64,000 bases of DNA, from NCBI GenBank assembly GCA_016714445.1, contig JADJNF010000010.1:62001-126000 (forward strand), read 5' to 3'. This document shows, piece by piece, positions 30,528 to 39,319 of this stretch. Position numbers and translations under genes: made by a program. Within the stretch, counting starts at the first letter, position 1, and every line of letters begins with the position of its first letter. The notes under the pieces are model-generated. The model had not been told where the DNA came from and searched no databases. It worked only from the letters and a program-made list of their open reading frames with translations. Source of the stretch: Saprospiraceae bacterium. Lineage in GTDB: Bacteria; Bacteroidota; Bacteroidia; Chitinophagales; Saprospiraceae.

Positions 30528-30881
30528 TTATGATGAGATTTTGTGTAAAAGGGAACCTTCGGGAGGGATGTTTATTTTGGCATCGTGGATGCCGGAGTGG
30601 ATGTACCAGTATATTTCCTGAGAAAAACCAAGATTGATGATGGTATTTGTGCGTATATTTCCAAACATCAGGTTTGCTGTTGCATTTTGGGTATCATCAG
30701 AAGTGAAAATATCCTGAACACTACACACACTAAAAGCCGCCACAATAATGGCCAGACAAGTGATTCCGTATGATTTTAAGTTAAAATAATTTTTTTCTTT
30801 GGTTTGTAATCTTTCAGTAGCACTGTACTTACATCGTCTAACTAATAGACTGTGTATTTTTGGGACATAGATTTTACTCAT
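30528..30881 (-). CDS. Small predicted membrane protein, unknown function
   Basis: About 117 aa from the ATG at 30881; a start at 30968 would add 29 residues. Residues about 35-60 contain one hydrophobic segment (YGITCLAIIVAAFSVCSV). A polar, presumably extracytoplasmic tail with Asn, Thr and Ile follows. The codons look coding rather than random, and it lies about 150 nt upstream of the giant-protein array on the same strand. It matches no family I recognise. It could be a small accessory or leader of the array, or a chance open frame. Confidence 0.4.
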   Translation of the reverse strand: MSKIYVPKIHSLLVRRCKYSATERLQTKEKNYFNLKSYGITCLAIIVAAFSVCSVQDIFTSDDTQNATANLMFGNIRTNTIINLGFSQEIYWYIHSGIHDAKINIPPEGSLLHKISS

Positions 30882-31072
30882 GTGCTCTCTATCTTTTAGG
30901 TTCAGTGAAAGTTGATTCAGGTTCAAATGTAATAGATGGTTTTGTATGATTTTTGACATTTGTGCCAACTGGTCAAAGGAATATTATAAGTGGTCGAAAA
31001 GGTCGTATAACCAGTATTATATTTTTTTATATGTATATTTATTTGGCATATTTTTGAGTTTTCAGGATAAAT

Positions 31073-31576
31073 GTTGGGGGATTGCTAAATTGATGAATTG
31101 CTTATTTGTTGATTTGCTAAACTGCGGATTTGCGGAATTGCTAAGTTGTGGAGTTGTGGAGTTGTTGGACCTGCCCGCCTACTTCATAGGGGTCAGGCGG
31201 GGTTGTTAGAGTTGGTAAGTTGCTGAATTGCTAAGTTGTGGAGTTGCTAAGGTGCTGATTTGCTAAAGTGACAAAAAGCGTAGGTCTACCCTTTAGGGGC
31301 AGGGGGTAGCAGGGCATTGGGAGGTTGCTGAATTGCGGAATTGCTAATTTGCTAATTTGCTAAACTGCGGATTTGCGGAATTGCTAAGTTGTGGAGTTGC
31401 TAGACTGCGGATTTGCTAAATTGCGAAATTGCTGAATTGCTAAATTGCTGAATTGCTAAGTTGCTGAATTGCTAAGTTGTGGAGTTGCTAATGTGCACAT
31501 TTGCAAAGGTGTGGAGTTGTTTGATCCCGATAGCAATCGGGAGTGGAGTTGTGGAGTTGTCTGAGTTGCGGAGTTA
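31073..31576. repeat. Degenerate 8-bp tandem repeat tract (TTGCTRAR type)
   Basis: Long runs of 8-bp words such as TTGCTGAA, TTGCTAAG, TTGTGGAG and TTGCGGAA occur in direct tandem. They are interrupted at about 31168-31215 and 31262-31318 by short GC-richer inserts. The clearest perfect stretch is near 31430-31490. The words never produce a long coding frame. The tract looks like slippage-expanded intergenic DNA. Confidence 0.85.
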
Positions 31577-31689
31577 TGCCTTTTTACCCTTTGTGTAACT
31601 TAGTGTCTTTGCGACTTTGTGGCGTATCTATATAGAGGTTGGGTGATCGGTGATTTGGCAATCAAGTGATGCACATGAGTAAAAATTGA

Positions 31690-31706
31690 GATGTACACTA
31701 CATCTT
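31690..31706. terminator. Short hairpin with T-run, possible terminator
   Basis: A 7-bp stem, AGATGTA (31690-31696) with TACATCT (31700-31706), and a CAC loop. TTTTT follows on the plus strand and a weaker T-stretch on the minus strand. It lies 19 nt beyond the stop of the oxidoreductase gene, so it may end that minus-strand transcript. Confidence 0.45.
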
Positions 31707-31724
31707 TTTTAAATATTATTCAGG

Positions 31725-33158
31725 TTAAATCACCCACCCTGCTCTTGGTTCCCTTTTTACCAGGCTATTTGCTATGTCCACATTGGTTACCTTCATATTT
31801 TTTGCATCCCACATCAATTTTCTCCTGCCGGGATATTTTTCATTTTCTCTTAGATAATAACTTTTCATGGCCAGCACACCCAAAAGTATGGATTCGGTAA
31901 ATGGTCCGGCGTACTCAAATGGTGAACTCAGTTCTGCTTTGCCATATCCTTTCATACAGGCATTGACCCATTGAATATAGTGACCTTCGGGTACTCTTTT
32001 GAGTTTTTGATCAACGACCAGATTGTCCATTTTGGAAGTAGGCAATAATCTTGGGTTTCTACCATAACAGTCAGCTATCATTTTCCCCTTGGTTCCTTCC
32101 ATAATTATACCGCCACTCCAGTCACCCATAGGTTCGTCAGCGCCTAGTTCTTCCGGTCGTTCGGGTTTTATGCCACCATCCATCCAGGACAGTTTGATAT
32201 CAGGTTTTCCGTTTTTGCCCGGGAAAGTAAAATACATCACCGATGATGATGGAAAAGACTCCGGTATCAGGACTTCATTGAAATTTTTGCCCCATATACC
32301 TGTAAAACTGCACTCAACGTCTGAAGGATAGTCTATCGGTAATATTCTGAAGGCAGGATCAAGGATGTGGCAGGCCATATCACCCAAAGCTCCGGTACCG
32401 AATGCGGTCCAACCTCTCCATCCAAAAGGAACATAACCTGAATAATAGGGAATAGCAGGCGCCGGACCCAACCAAAGATCCCAGTCCAGTTCATTGGGTG
32501 TACTCTGTATTTCTGATGGAGCCGGAATGCCCTGTGGCCAAATGGGTCGGTTGGTCCACGCTGATACTCTCGTAACGTCTCCTATCAACCCATCATCGTA
32601 CATTTCTTTCATTTTTCTGACATCATCAAATGAGCCACCCTGATTTCCCATTTGGGTCACTATCTTATATTTAACTGCTGCTTCTGTAAGTGTTCGTGCT
32701 TCCGATATACTCCATGTTAATGGTTTCTGAACATACACATGTTTTCCTTTTTCCATGGCGGCCATGGCTGCTGCTGCATGCGTATGGTCGGGCGTAGAAA
32801 TGGTCACAGCATCAATGTTTTTGTGTTCTTTATCCAGCATTTTTCGAAAATCCTTATAATAAGGAGCATCAGGAAAATTAAGCCTGGATTTTGCCGCTCT
32901 GCGATCATCCACATCGCAAAGAAAAGATATCTTCACATTGGGACTTTTGGCACATTCTGTCAGATCGCTTTCCCCTTTGCCGCCTGCACCTATACCGGCA
33001 ATATATAACGTATCGCTAGGGGCTATGTGGTTTTTTCCTCCCAATACAAATCTCGGAACAATAGTAAACGCTGTAACAGCCAATGCGGATGTTTTTAAAA
33101 ATTTCCTTCTTGATTTTTTTAAATCATTTTGCGGGCTATTTTTTCGATTGGGCTTCAT
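31725..33158 (-). CDS. Gfo/Idh/MocA family oxidoreductase with Tat signal
   Basis: A 477-aa protein. The N-terminus carries a twin-arginine motif (SRRKFLK, residues 16-22) and a hydrophobic stretch ending in the GGKNHIAPS region, so it is predicted to be exported folded to the periplasm with its NAD(P) cofactor. A Rossmann-type nucleotide-binding segment follows (LYIAGIGAGGKGESDL). The family-typical STPDHTHAAAAMAAMEKGKH and VQKPL motifs carry the catalytic-region Lys. The C-terminal half is the usual alpha/beta substrate domain. Family members act on sugars, inositols or glycosides, including oxidative glycoside cleavage, but the substrate here cannot be read from sequence. It stands alone between the repeat tract and rmuC. 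Confidence 0.85.
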   Translation of the reverse strand: MKPNRKNSPQNDLKKSRRKFLKTSALAVTAFTIVPRFVLGGKNHIAPSDTLYIAGIGAGGKGESDLTECAKSPNVKISFLCDVDDRRAAKSRLNFPDAPYYKDFRKMLDKEHKNIDAVTISTPDHTHAAAAMAAMEKGKHVYVQKPLTWSISEARTLTEAAVKYKIVTQMGNQGGSFDDVRKMKEMYDDGLIGDVTRVSAWTNRPIWPQGIPAPSEIQSTPNELDWDLWLGPAPAIPYYSGYVPFGWRGWTAFGTGALGDMACHILDPAFRILPIDYPSDVECSFTGIWGKNFNEVLIPESFPSSSVMYFTFPGKNGKPDIKLSWMDGGIKPERPEELGADEPMGDWSGGIIMEGTKGKMIADCYGRNPRLLPTSKMDNLVVDQKLKRVPEGHYIQWVNACMKGYGKAELSSPFEYAGPFTESILLGVLAMKSYYLRENEKYPGRRKLMWDAKNMKVTNVDIANSLVKREPRAGWVI

Positions 33159-33414
33159 GATAAACGCTTAATTTTAAATGTCAGTATTAATATATTTCAA
33201 AGATAATTATTTATGGTACAGCATCTATTTCTTCAAGACATATTTCGTAAAAAAAACCTTTTCGCAAAATTTTTCCTAACCTATTTGACCACTTCCTAAA
33301 GCCAATTGATATTACTTTATTTTATGATCATATCGGTAGACCATTGCCCAGCCGCCCAAATACTTTCAATCTCTCCTGATATGATGATTTTTTTCTCCTT
33401 CCAATTTACCAAAA

Positions 33415-34707
33415 TCAACTCTCCTCCGTAAAGGACGTTTTAGGAAGACTTTTATTGGCTTTTGCGCCAAGCGCTTTGATATTTTCTGCCCGGGATACCA
33501 GATTTCCGGTACCTGAATTCAGTTTTTTCATCGAGTCATGATAGGTGCTTTGGGCTGTATTGAGCTGTTTTCCCAGTTTATCCATGTCATCCGCAAAACC
33601 TACAAATTTATCATACATTTTGCCCGCTTCTTCGGCAATTTCCATGGCAAAACGATTTTGTTTGTCATTGCGCCACATGGTATCAACTGTCTTTAAGGTA
33701 GCGAGAAGAGTAGAAGGTGCCACCATCACTATATTTTTGTCAAAAGCATAGAGGTACAATTCTGAGTCCAGTTGTATTGCAGCACTCAACGCCGTATCGA
33801 TAGGAATAAACATCAATACAAAATCCGGACTTTCAACTTTGTACAAATCGTGATAATTTTTAGATGCCAGTGTATCGATATGATTTTTTACCGCCAGAAC
33901 ATGGGCTTTATGTGCGATTTTCTGTTCGTCATCAGTATCCGCATTGACCATCATTTCGTAGGCATTGAGGGAGACTTTGGAGTCGATGATCAGTTTTTTA
34001 CCATCGGGAAGTTGAATGACTACATCAGGTTTATACATTTTGCCTTCATCATTTCTTTCAGTCACCTGTACAAAATACTCTCTGTTTTTTTCAAGTCCGG
34101 ATTTGTCCAGAATTGACTCCAGAATGAGTTCGCCCCAGTTTCCTTGTTTTTTATAATCGCCTTTGAGTGCTTTTACCAGGTTATTGGCATCTTTGGATAC
34201 CTGATCACTTTTTTCGTACAGCAGCTTCATTTGTTCTTTGAGAGATTCATGCCTTCCCACAGACTCCAGATTGGTTTTTTCTATCTTATCTTCAAAGGTT
34301 TTGATTTTTTCTTTCAATGGATCCAGAATCTCTTTTATACCCAATTTTTGTTTTTCATCCATGATGGCGCTTTGATGATGAAGTACTTTATTGGCTATAT
34401 TTTCAAATTTTTGTAGTTGATGTTCTGTATCATTGACCAGATGGTCATATTTTTCTTTGTGGTGTTTCAGTTCGGCTTCCAGAGTGGTGATTTTTATTTC
34501 CAGAGCCTGATTTTTTTTATTTTCAATTTCGGTTTGTTGCTTTTCTTTATTCAGAAGAATCGCATTTATCTCCATATTATTTTGCAGGGTGCTGTAATTT
34601 TGTTGGAGGACTTTGAGCTTTCCATCCATATATAAATACACCAATGCAGCAGCAAAAATAGTGGTAATACAAATTACTGAAAGGAATACAGGCAAGGTAA
34701 TTATCAT
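33415..34707 (-). CDS. rmuC: DNA recombination protein RmuC
   Basis: A 430-aa protein. One N-terminal transmembrane helix (residues about 5-27) is followed by a long coiled coil (about 30-170). The RmuC core then shows GNWGELILESILDKSGL and the nuclease-like block KPDVVIQLPDGKKLIIDSKV, containing the PD-x(n)-D-x-K arrangement of the PD-(D/E)XK fold. RmuC limits inversions at short inverted repeats in Escherichia coli and is thought to be a nuclease. The length fits the family. The gene stands alone, with about 250 nt of featureless DNA on its downstream side. Confidence 0.9.
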   Translation of the reverse strand: MIITLPVFLSVICITTIFAAALVYLYMDGKLKVLQQNYSTLQNNMEINAILLNKEKQQTEIENKKNQALEIKITTLEAELKHHKEKYDHLVNDTEHQLQKFENIANKVLHHQSAIMDEKQKLGIKEILDPLKEKIKTFEDKIEKTNLESVGRHESLKEQMKLLYEKSDQVSKDANNLVKALKGDYKKQGNWGELILESILDKSGLEKNREYFVQVTERNDEGKMYKPDVVIQLPDGKKLIIDSKVSLNAYEMMVNADTDDEQKIAHKAHVLAVKNHIDTLASKNYHDLYKVESPDFVLMFIPIDTALSAAIQLDSELYLYAFDKNIVMVAPSTLLATLKTVDTMWRNDKQNRFAMEIAEEAGKMYDKFVGFADDMDKLGKQLNTAQSTYHDSMKKLNSGTGNLVSRAENIKALGAKANKSLPKTSFTEES

Positions 34708-34769
34708 TTTAAAGCATATATGCAGTTCATTAAATCACCAAATCAAACCAATCACTAACGAAGCAAAAA

Positions 34770-35501
34770 TCAGAACTTTGTTTCCAGTAAATATGGCATC
34801 ATGGATCTCCAGGTAGGCCAGTCGTGTTTGATATCATATCCCCAAATGTCCAGGTGGTGACCTATGCCTTTATGATGTAGTAAACCGGAAATATACCTTG
34901 ACCCATTGGGATCTTCATAATCACCCGAGCCTGTCAGTATATGTATATGGTTAGAACTTCTGATTGCATTAAGATGGTTTTCGTCATGCATATCTTTCAA
35001 AAAGTGCATGGGACTATTCCAGTAGCAGTCATCATCCCAGTAGCTTTTAGTATATTCACCAAGATCATACAACCCTGACATGGCTATACATCCGCGGATG
35101 GCCCATGGATTTTTAAAAAAAAGATTGGCAGCATGAAGAGCCCCGAACGATGCACCACAGGTAATAATAGGAGTGTCTTTGCTGGTCCGTCCTTTGATAA
35201 AAGGGACCACCTCATTGTACACATAATGGTTAAACTGATTGTGTCTGACCACTTTGGTGCGGCCGTCTATTTTATTGTTGAGCCAACTTTCATTGTTGAT
35301 TGAGTTGATGGAATACACTTTAACTTTGCCTGCATCTATATATTTTGCGATAGCATCTATGAGCAGAAATCTTTCATACTCCAGATAATCCGCTGCTGCT
35401 GTAGGCAATAATAAAATCGCCGGTCCGAAATGACCATACTCCACGATTTCCATATTCTTATTCAGGGATGGGCTATACCATGATCGAATCTCTCTGTGCA
35501 T
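34770..35501 (-). CDS. Esterase-like alpha/beta hydrolase
   Basis: About 243 aa from the ATG at 35501 (MHREIRSWYSPSLN). An upstream in-frame ATG at 35564 would add a 21-residue hydrophobic leader that is not a convincing signal peptide. The protein looks like the esterase D / putative-esterase group. It has a GHFGPAILLLPTAAADYLEY strand-turn block and the nucleophile elbow GASFG (Ser near residue 117). A likely catalytic His lies in the C-terminal IKHDWPTW segment. Such enzymes hydrolyse carboxylic esters or act as acyltransferases; the substrate is unknown. It lies 60 nt upstream of rmuC on the same strand, but a shared function is not evident. Confidence 0.7.
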   Translation of the reverse strand: MHREIRSWYSPSLNKNMEIVEYGHFGPAILLLPTAAADYLEYERFLLIDAIAKYIDAGKVKVYSINSINNESWLNNKIDGRTKVVRHNQFNHYVYNEVVPFIKGRTSKDTPIITCGASFGALHAANLFFKNPWAIRGCIAMSGLYDLGEYTKSYWDDDCYWNSPMHFLKDMHDENHLNAIRSSNHIHILTGSGDYEDPNGSRYISGLLHHKGIGHHLDIWGYDIKHDWPTWRSMMPYLLETKF

Positions 35502-35564
35502 ATCAGTATCAAATTTTGCTGCAAGAAAAGGAATAAAAATGAAAAGGTAAAAATTATAGAACAA

Positions 35565-36025
35565 AAATGATGTAAATAATTCTGAAAGACTTTATAAATC
35601 CATTTGACTTTCAGATTTGTCCCAACCAGTATTCCCAATCCGATGACCAGAAGACCACTTCATGTATGTGAAGATTCCATACTCCCCGTTGAAATGAAGC
35701 AGGAATGTTTTGTATGTCATCGGTTGAATGGGTGAATGAAGTAGTAAAATTATCGTTTGGGCAATTACCAATCATCAAACCAAAGGCGGCAAACAGATGG
35801 AAATATCGTACGGTGACTGCTTCAAAAACAACCACCCAACTAAATGCACAAATCAAAGCCGATCAAATGACGAGGGACCTTAGTTGCAGAAAAATATATT
35901 ATCCTTGATTTGACCCACCGCTTGCTGAGAGATGTTATCGTGCGGAATAACCTGAAAACCATATGAAGCGCGATGCTTTGCAACTGGTAAGAAGTATTTA
36001 TAGATAAAATAAATCTATCCATAAA
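35565..36025. other. Intergenic DNA at the strand switch
   Basis: Short open frames on both strands (for example 35611-35856 minus and 35705-35908 plus) lack recognisable domains and starts, and I see no gene. This is the junction between the minus-strand block and the plus-strand island, so an element boundary could lie here. I could not identify attachment-site repeats by eye. Confidence 0.5.
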
Positions 36026-36444
36026 ATGGAGCATTTCGAAACCCTTATGGATGATTATGAAATTCAACTATCGTTATATTCTACTATTGAAACAACAGAC
36101 TTAAAAGTGGGTTTTACGCTAGAAGAAGATTTTGATGCTTATTTTTATTGTCGATGTAACAAACGAAATGCTATTAATGCACTTGCATTCGAATTGGATT
36201 ATGAAAGACCCTTATTCAATTATGAAATGTGGTGGATTATGGAAGCTATCAACCGGGCAAGCCTATTGACTTTATTGAACACAAGACTGTACAAGATCAA
36301 ATTAATGCAGCAGACTTTAGAGATCGAGTAGTACATCATCTTATCATCAGCAAACTAAATCCACTTTTCGAGAAAGAGTTTATTCAGGATAGCTATGCTT
36401 GTGGTGTGGGCAAAAGAACACACGGTAGTTTCATAACTCCTTGA
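36026..36444 (+). pseudogene. Reverse transcriptase remnant (N-terminal fingers only)
   Basis: Two overlapping frames together read as the start of a bacterial reverse transcriptase. Frame one gives CNKRNAINALAFELDYE. Frame two (from about 36229) gives GSYQPGKPIDFIEHK, then AADFRDRVVHHLIISKLNPL and FIQDSYACGVGKRTH. The latter is the conserved RT0/RT1-2 region of group II, retron and diversity-generating RTs. A frameshift at about 36222-36229 separates them. The sequence stops at 36444, before the catalytic YADD region, so it cannot be functional. The subtype cannot be decided from this piece. I did not find a clear template or variable repeat, or an avd-like gene, next to it. Confidence 0.75.
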
Positions 36445-36450
36445 AAAACA

Positions 36451-36484
36451 AACGCCAAACAGAATTTTACTTCTATTTGGCGTT
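36451..36484. other. Hairpin just after the RT remnant
   Basis: Arms AACGCCAAA (36451-36459) and TTTGGCGTT (36476-36484) with an inner AGAA/TTCT stem and a 6-nt loop. No T-run follows, so it is not a classical terminator. Its place immediately behind the truncated RT may mark the end of the deletion or a leftover element structure. Confidence 0.6.
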
Positions 36485-36610
36485 ATGATTTGTGATCTGG
36501 CTGGGACAGATCGAAAGTCATAACACGCAATTTAATATACTGTATTTTAATTATTTACAAATAATACATATCTTTATATGTTTTATGGTTTCTACTTGGT
36601 AGCCTATATT

Positions 36611-36640
36611 TTAGTGCAATTTAGTGGATTTTAGTGAGCT
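36611..36640. promoter_or_regulatory. Three 10-bp TTAGTG direct repeats
   Basis: TTAGTGCAAT, TTAGTGGATT and TTAGTGAGCT follow each other with a 10-bp period, about one helical turn, so all three face the same side of the DNA. A further TTAGTGGAAA occurs near 36733. This is consistent with a binding site for an oligomeric regulator. Confidence 0.4.
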
Positions 36641-36829
36641 ATCAAAATTCTGACTAAACTAATTTTTCGTCTCCTTTTATCCATTTTTTTCATTTTCACA
36701 TCGCTTTTTAACAGTTGTCTCAAATGCTTTTTTAGTGGAAACCATAGTTTAATCATGGCCAAATTCAATACTTTTTGAATATTTTCTCACCTGTCGGTTT
36801 CCTGTTCGTGTAACGTACTACTTTGTTCG

Positions 36830-36887
36830 TTTGACCGACCGATCAAAGCATTTGAACGACCGATATAGAGCCGTTTTACCGACCCAT
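36830..36887. promoter_or_regulatory. Iteron-like repeats (TTTGAMCGACCGAT)
   Basis: Three copies start at 36830, 36851 and 36874, spaced 21 and 23 bp. The first two match TTTGA(C/A)CGACCGAT; the third is degenerate (TTTTACCGACCCAT). Spacing near 22 bp is typical of Rep-binding iterons in plasmids and some integrated elements. Putative replication genes lie about 1 kb downstream. Confidence 0.45.
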
Positions 36888-36899
36888 AATGATACTGTT

Positions 36900-36921
36900 A
36901 AACGAACTCGAAACGAACTCG
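36900..36921. repeat. 11-bp perfect tandem repeat
   Basis: AAACGAACTCG occurs twice back to back. It adjoins the iteron-like repeats and may be part of the same control region. Confidence 0.6.
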
Positions 36922-37062
36922 AGACAGTACCATAAAATACTAAACTTATAAAAACAATATAAACTAAGTAAACTTCAAACGAAAAAGAAAAATCAAAAAT
37001 CAAAAAAAAATCAAAACGCATAGCGGGACTCTCGCACTGGGGGCCGGCGATTTTTTTCCCAA

Positions 37063-37498
37063 TTGTGAAGATATTCTAATGACTTTAATACAGTCTTTAA
37101 TACCCGATTATAAGAGTGCTAAAATGCAATCTGGTAATAGTATATAAACCTCCTTAATCATTTTTGAAGAATTATTATTGACAAAAGAATTTTATTTATC
37201 AAGGATTATAATTTCTAAATTTTGTAATCAAATGATTTTGTGAAATCGAAATTCGGAAAATTATATTTCATTATTACCTATTTGGGTAAATGCCTTTTGG
37301 ATTTTAATTTTGGAAATAAACCAACCTTGTGAAGATTTATTCTGTTTAGGGCTCCTTTTTATTATTGTTGATAAAAATTATTCTGACAAAAACCTACCAA
37401 AGCCTTTATTTTACTGGGATTTTAAGAATTTTATATAGTCCTGCATAATAAAATTTGAAATTTATTTTTCACAACTTGTGAAGACCTTGTGAAATCGT
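37063..37498. promoter_or_regulatory. Five dispersed TTGTGAA motifs upstream of the HTH gene
   Basis: TTGTGAAGA occurs at 37063-37071, 37327-37335 and 37476-37484. TTGTGAAATCG occurs at 37238-37248 and 37488-37498. All are in the same orientation, and the last two are 12 bp apart, 48 nt before the HTH gene start. They could be operators for that gene's product. Confidence 0.4.
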
Positions 37499-37545
37499 TT
37501 TGATTCAAGCCCCCAACTTTGCAGCAACAAAAATATCTATCTACC

Positions 37546-37836
37546 ATGCCAGCAGAAATTTTAACCACAGACGATTTACGCGAATTTAAACAGGAGATGC
37601 TCGCGGAAATAAAACTTCTTCTTAGCGATCTTTCCGCACTAAAACCAGCTGATAAAAAATATCTCAAGAGCCTTGAATTACAAGAGATCTTAGATATGTC
37701 TCCGGCTTCTCTCCAGAACCTGAGAAATGCCAGGGTTCTGCCTTACACTAAAATTGGTGGAACATTCTACTACGAATGGGATGACATTGTTCAGCTGATG
37801 GATAAGTTCAAGAAACCAGCCAAAGCCAAAATTTAA
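37546..37836 (+). CDS. Helix-turn-helix (excisionase-like) DNA-binding protein
   Basis: A 96-aa protein from the ATG at 37546; a TTG start nine codons earlier is possible but less likely. The N-terminal third is an acidic helix (TTDDLREFKQEMLAEIKLLL). The C-terminal half is a MerR/excisionase-type winged HTH (SLELQEILDMSPASLQNLRN, then VLPYTKIGGTFYYEWDDIV), as common in Bacteroidota mobile elements. It probably binds DNA as a small transcription or excision regulator. The closely spaced TTGTGAA motifs just upstream are candidate targets. It is followed after 20 nt by a putative replication gene. Confidence 0.8.
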   Translation: MPAEILTTDDLREFKQEMLAEIKLLLSDLSALKPADKKYLKSLELQEILDMSPASLQNLRNARVLPYTKIGGTFYYEWDDIVQLMDKFKKPAKAKI

Positions 37837-37856
37837 TCATACTAATTGAGAAGGAA

Positions 37857-38576
37857 ATGAAGCACCCGACACAACCACAAGTTAATTTCATAAGACACAT
37901 AGATGTTTTTCATGAAATTATTGGAACCGTAGATTCCATCAATTTTACTCAAATTGCACTCTACTTTTCGCTATTTAGGATATGGAATATTTCGTTTTTT
38001 GTAAATCCTATTTCACCCACACGAGACGAGCTGATGAAATATGCAGGTCTCAAATCAAAGGAGAGTTTCTACAGAGTGATCAGGGAAATGGAAGCACTTG
38101 ATTTGATTAGATATTACCCGTCAAAGTCAAAGTTTGAAAAGAGTTTTTATTGTTTGTCACCTTTAGAATTTGAAGATCAAAAAATAAAAATCTCAGTATA
38201 TGGTCTAACAAATCATATCAGTTCTGTCAAGGGCCAAAAGGAAATACCTGGCTTAAGTCAACCTAATTCTAGAAATGGTAATATCGTTACCATTCGATCT
38301 AAGGCCGAGCTCTACAATGGCCGTGGGTCATTGCTTCTGGAGAAGATAATTTATTTGAAAGACGGAGTCCCAAGCAACGAAACGAACAATAATTCTTCGG
38401 CCAGCTTCGACCCTCTCACCGACCCACGCTACGCATCCCAAATTGATAATCGTATTTCATCACTTTCAAATAATAGCAATTATGCAAACCATCAGAATTC
38501 ACAATCAGGACGTACCGGTCTCCGTCCTCCGGGAGTACAAATCGATCCAGACGCAGATTACTCAGTCCCACTTTAG
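37857..38576 (+). CDS. Putative replication-initiation or winged-helix protein
   Basis: A 239-aa protein. Residues about 15-120 look like a winged-helix domain of the type in phage and plasmid replication proteins: NFTQIALYFSLFRIWN, then SPTRDELMKYAGLKSKESFY, a recognition-helix-like segment. The C-terminal about 90 residues are polar and low-complexity (SNETNNNSSASFDP, then SNNSNYANHQNSQS), probably a flexible linker. I infer a Rep-like role mainly from its position between an HTH protein and a DnaC-like ATPase, and from iteron-like repeats upstream. The direct sequence evidence is only the fold impression. Its last 95 nt overlap the start of the ATPase gene in another frame. Confidence 0.6.
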   Translation: MKHPTQPQVNFIRHIDVFHEIIGTVDSINFTQIALYFSLFRIWNISFFVNPISPTRDELMKYAGLKSKESFYRVIREMEALDLIRYYPSKSKFEKSFYCLSPLEFEDQKIKISVYGLTNHISSVKGQKEIPGLSQPNSRNGNIVTIRSKAELYNGRGSLLLEKIIYLKDGVPSNETNNNSSASFDPLTDPRYASQIDNRISSLSNNSNYANHQNSQSGRTGLRPPGVQIDPDADYSVPL

Positions 38577-39186
38577 TTATGACGACTTTGCCAGACTTAT
38601 GGAGATTCATGGCCAGATTATGTACGGTATAAATTTCCGGCTATTCAAAGAAGATAAAGATGTCATCCTGCAGATGTATGCATATTTCACAGGTGACGCG
38701 GATCTTTGCAGACATTATAAGCTTGATTTAAGAAAAGGCCTTTTCTTATCTGGAAAAACTGGTGTTGGAAAGACTGTACATATGAAACTTGTCCGACAGT
38801 TTATGAGCTTCAAAGAGAGATTCAAAATGAAATCCTGTCAACAATTGGCTTTAGAGTATATGGACCAGGGCTCTCAGATATTGACTCAGTACGGTCGCAA
38901 TTATGTCGATCATGTTGATCAAAACACGATCAACCAAACATACTGTTTTGATGACATGGGCACGGAAGATGAAGTCAAGCACTACGGCACCCAGACAAAT
39001 GTATTGGGACAAATCATTCTGATGCGATATGAACTCTTTCAGGGCCGACAGGTACTAACTCACTTCACCAGTAATCTCACAGCACCGCAAATTGAAAAAC
39101 ACTATGGTGAGCGTGTCCGTAGTCGCCTTCGGGAGATGTGTAACTGGATAGAGTACAAATCAGATTCCTTTGATAAGAGGAAGTAG
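38482..39186 (+). CDS. DnaC-like helicase-loader AAA+ ATPase
   Basis: A 234-aa protein from the ATG at 38482 (MQTIRIHNQD), inside the end of the upstream gene; a farther upstream start is less likely. It has Walker A GKTGVGKT at residues 91-98, Walker B CFDDMG at about 155-160, and a C-terminal arginine-rich sensor region (YGERVRSRLREM). This is the layout of DnaC/IstB-type proteins that load the replicative helicase or assist transposition. The preceding Rep-like gene and iterons favour replication of an element. A terminator follows at 39265. Confidence 0.8.
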   Translation: MQTIRIHNQDVPVSVLREYKSIQTQITQSHFSYDDFARLMEIHGQIMYGINFRLFKEDKDVILQMYAYFTGDADLCRHYKLDLRKGLFLSGKTGVGKTVHMKLVRQFMSFKERFKMKSCQQLALEYMDQGSQILTQYGRNYVDHVDQNTINQTYCFDDMGTEDEVKHYGTQTNVLGQIILMRYELFQGRQVLTHFTSNLTAPQIEKHYGERVRSRLREMCNWIEYKSDSFDKRK

Positions 39187-39264
39187 CTTTTATACTTAAA
39201 CTTTATCCTTATAGATACACCAATGTTGGTTGAAAGCACTTCGGATTTTTTTCTACATGTTGTT

Positions 39265-39294
39265 GCAGCTCCGGCGCCCGTCGGGGCTGCTTTT
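39265..39294 (+). terminator. Rho-independent terminator after the ATPase gene
   Basis: A 9-bp GC-rich stem (39265-39273 with 39282-39290, one G-U pair) and an 8-nt loop, followed by TTTTATT. It lies about 80 nt downstream of the ATPase stop and before the endonuclease gene. Confidence 0.8.
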
Positions 39295-39319
39295 ATTAAA
39301 ATTATCAATTTCAAAATTA

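Larger units (their letters stand above)
30969..31724. other. Intergenic low-complexity region
   Basis: No gene is seen. Most of it (31073-31576) is a degenerate 8-bp repeat tract. Two short inverted repeats lie inside: CCCGCCT/AGGCGGG (31174-31180 with 31195-31201) and TCCCGAT/ATCGGGA (31525-31531 with 31536-31542). Confidence 0.7.
36485..37545. other. Non-coding region upstream of the replication-like genes
   Basis: This 1.06 kb has no convincing gene; a minus-strand open frame at 36818-37021 is low-complexity. It contains several families of short direct repeats described separately (36611-36640, 36830-36887, 36900-36921, 37063-37498). It therefore looks like a control or origin region for the genes that follow on the plus strand. 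Confidence 0.6.

Noticed and set aside
35611..35908. Short opposing frames upstream of the RT remnant as a DGR target or avd gene
   Set aside because: Neither strand shows a C-type-lectin/FGE-like ending or a four-helix-bundle pattern, and no template/variable repeat pair was seen nearby.
36818..37021. A 67-aa minus-strand open frame
   Set aside because: It is Phe/Val-rich low complexity, antisense to the iteron-like repeats, with no start signal or domain.
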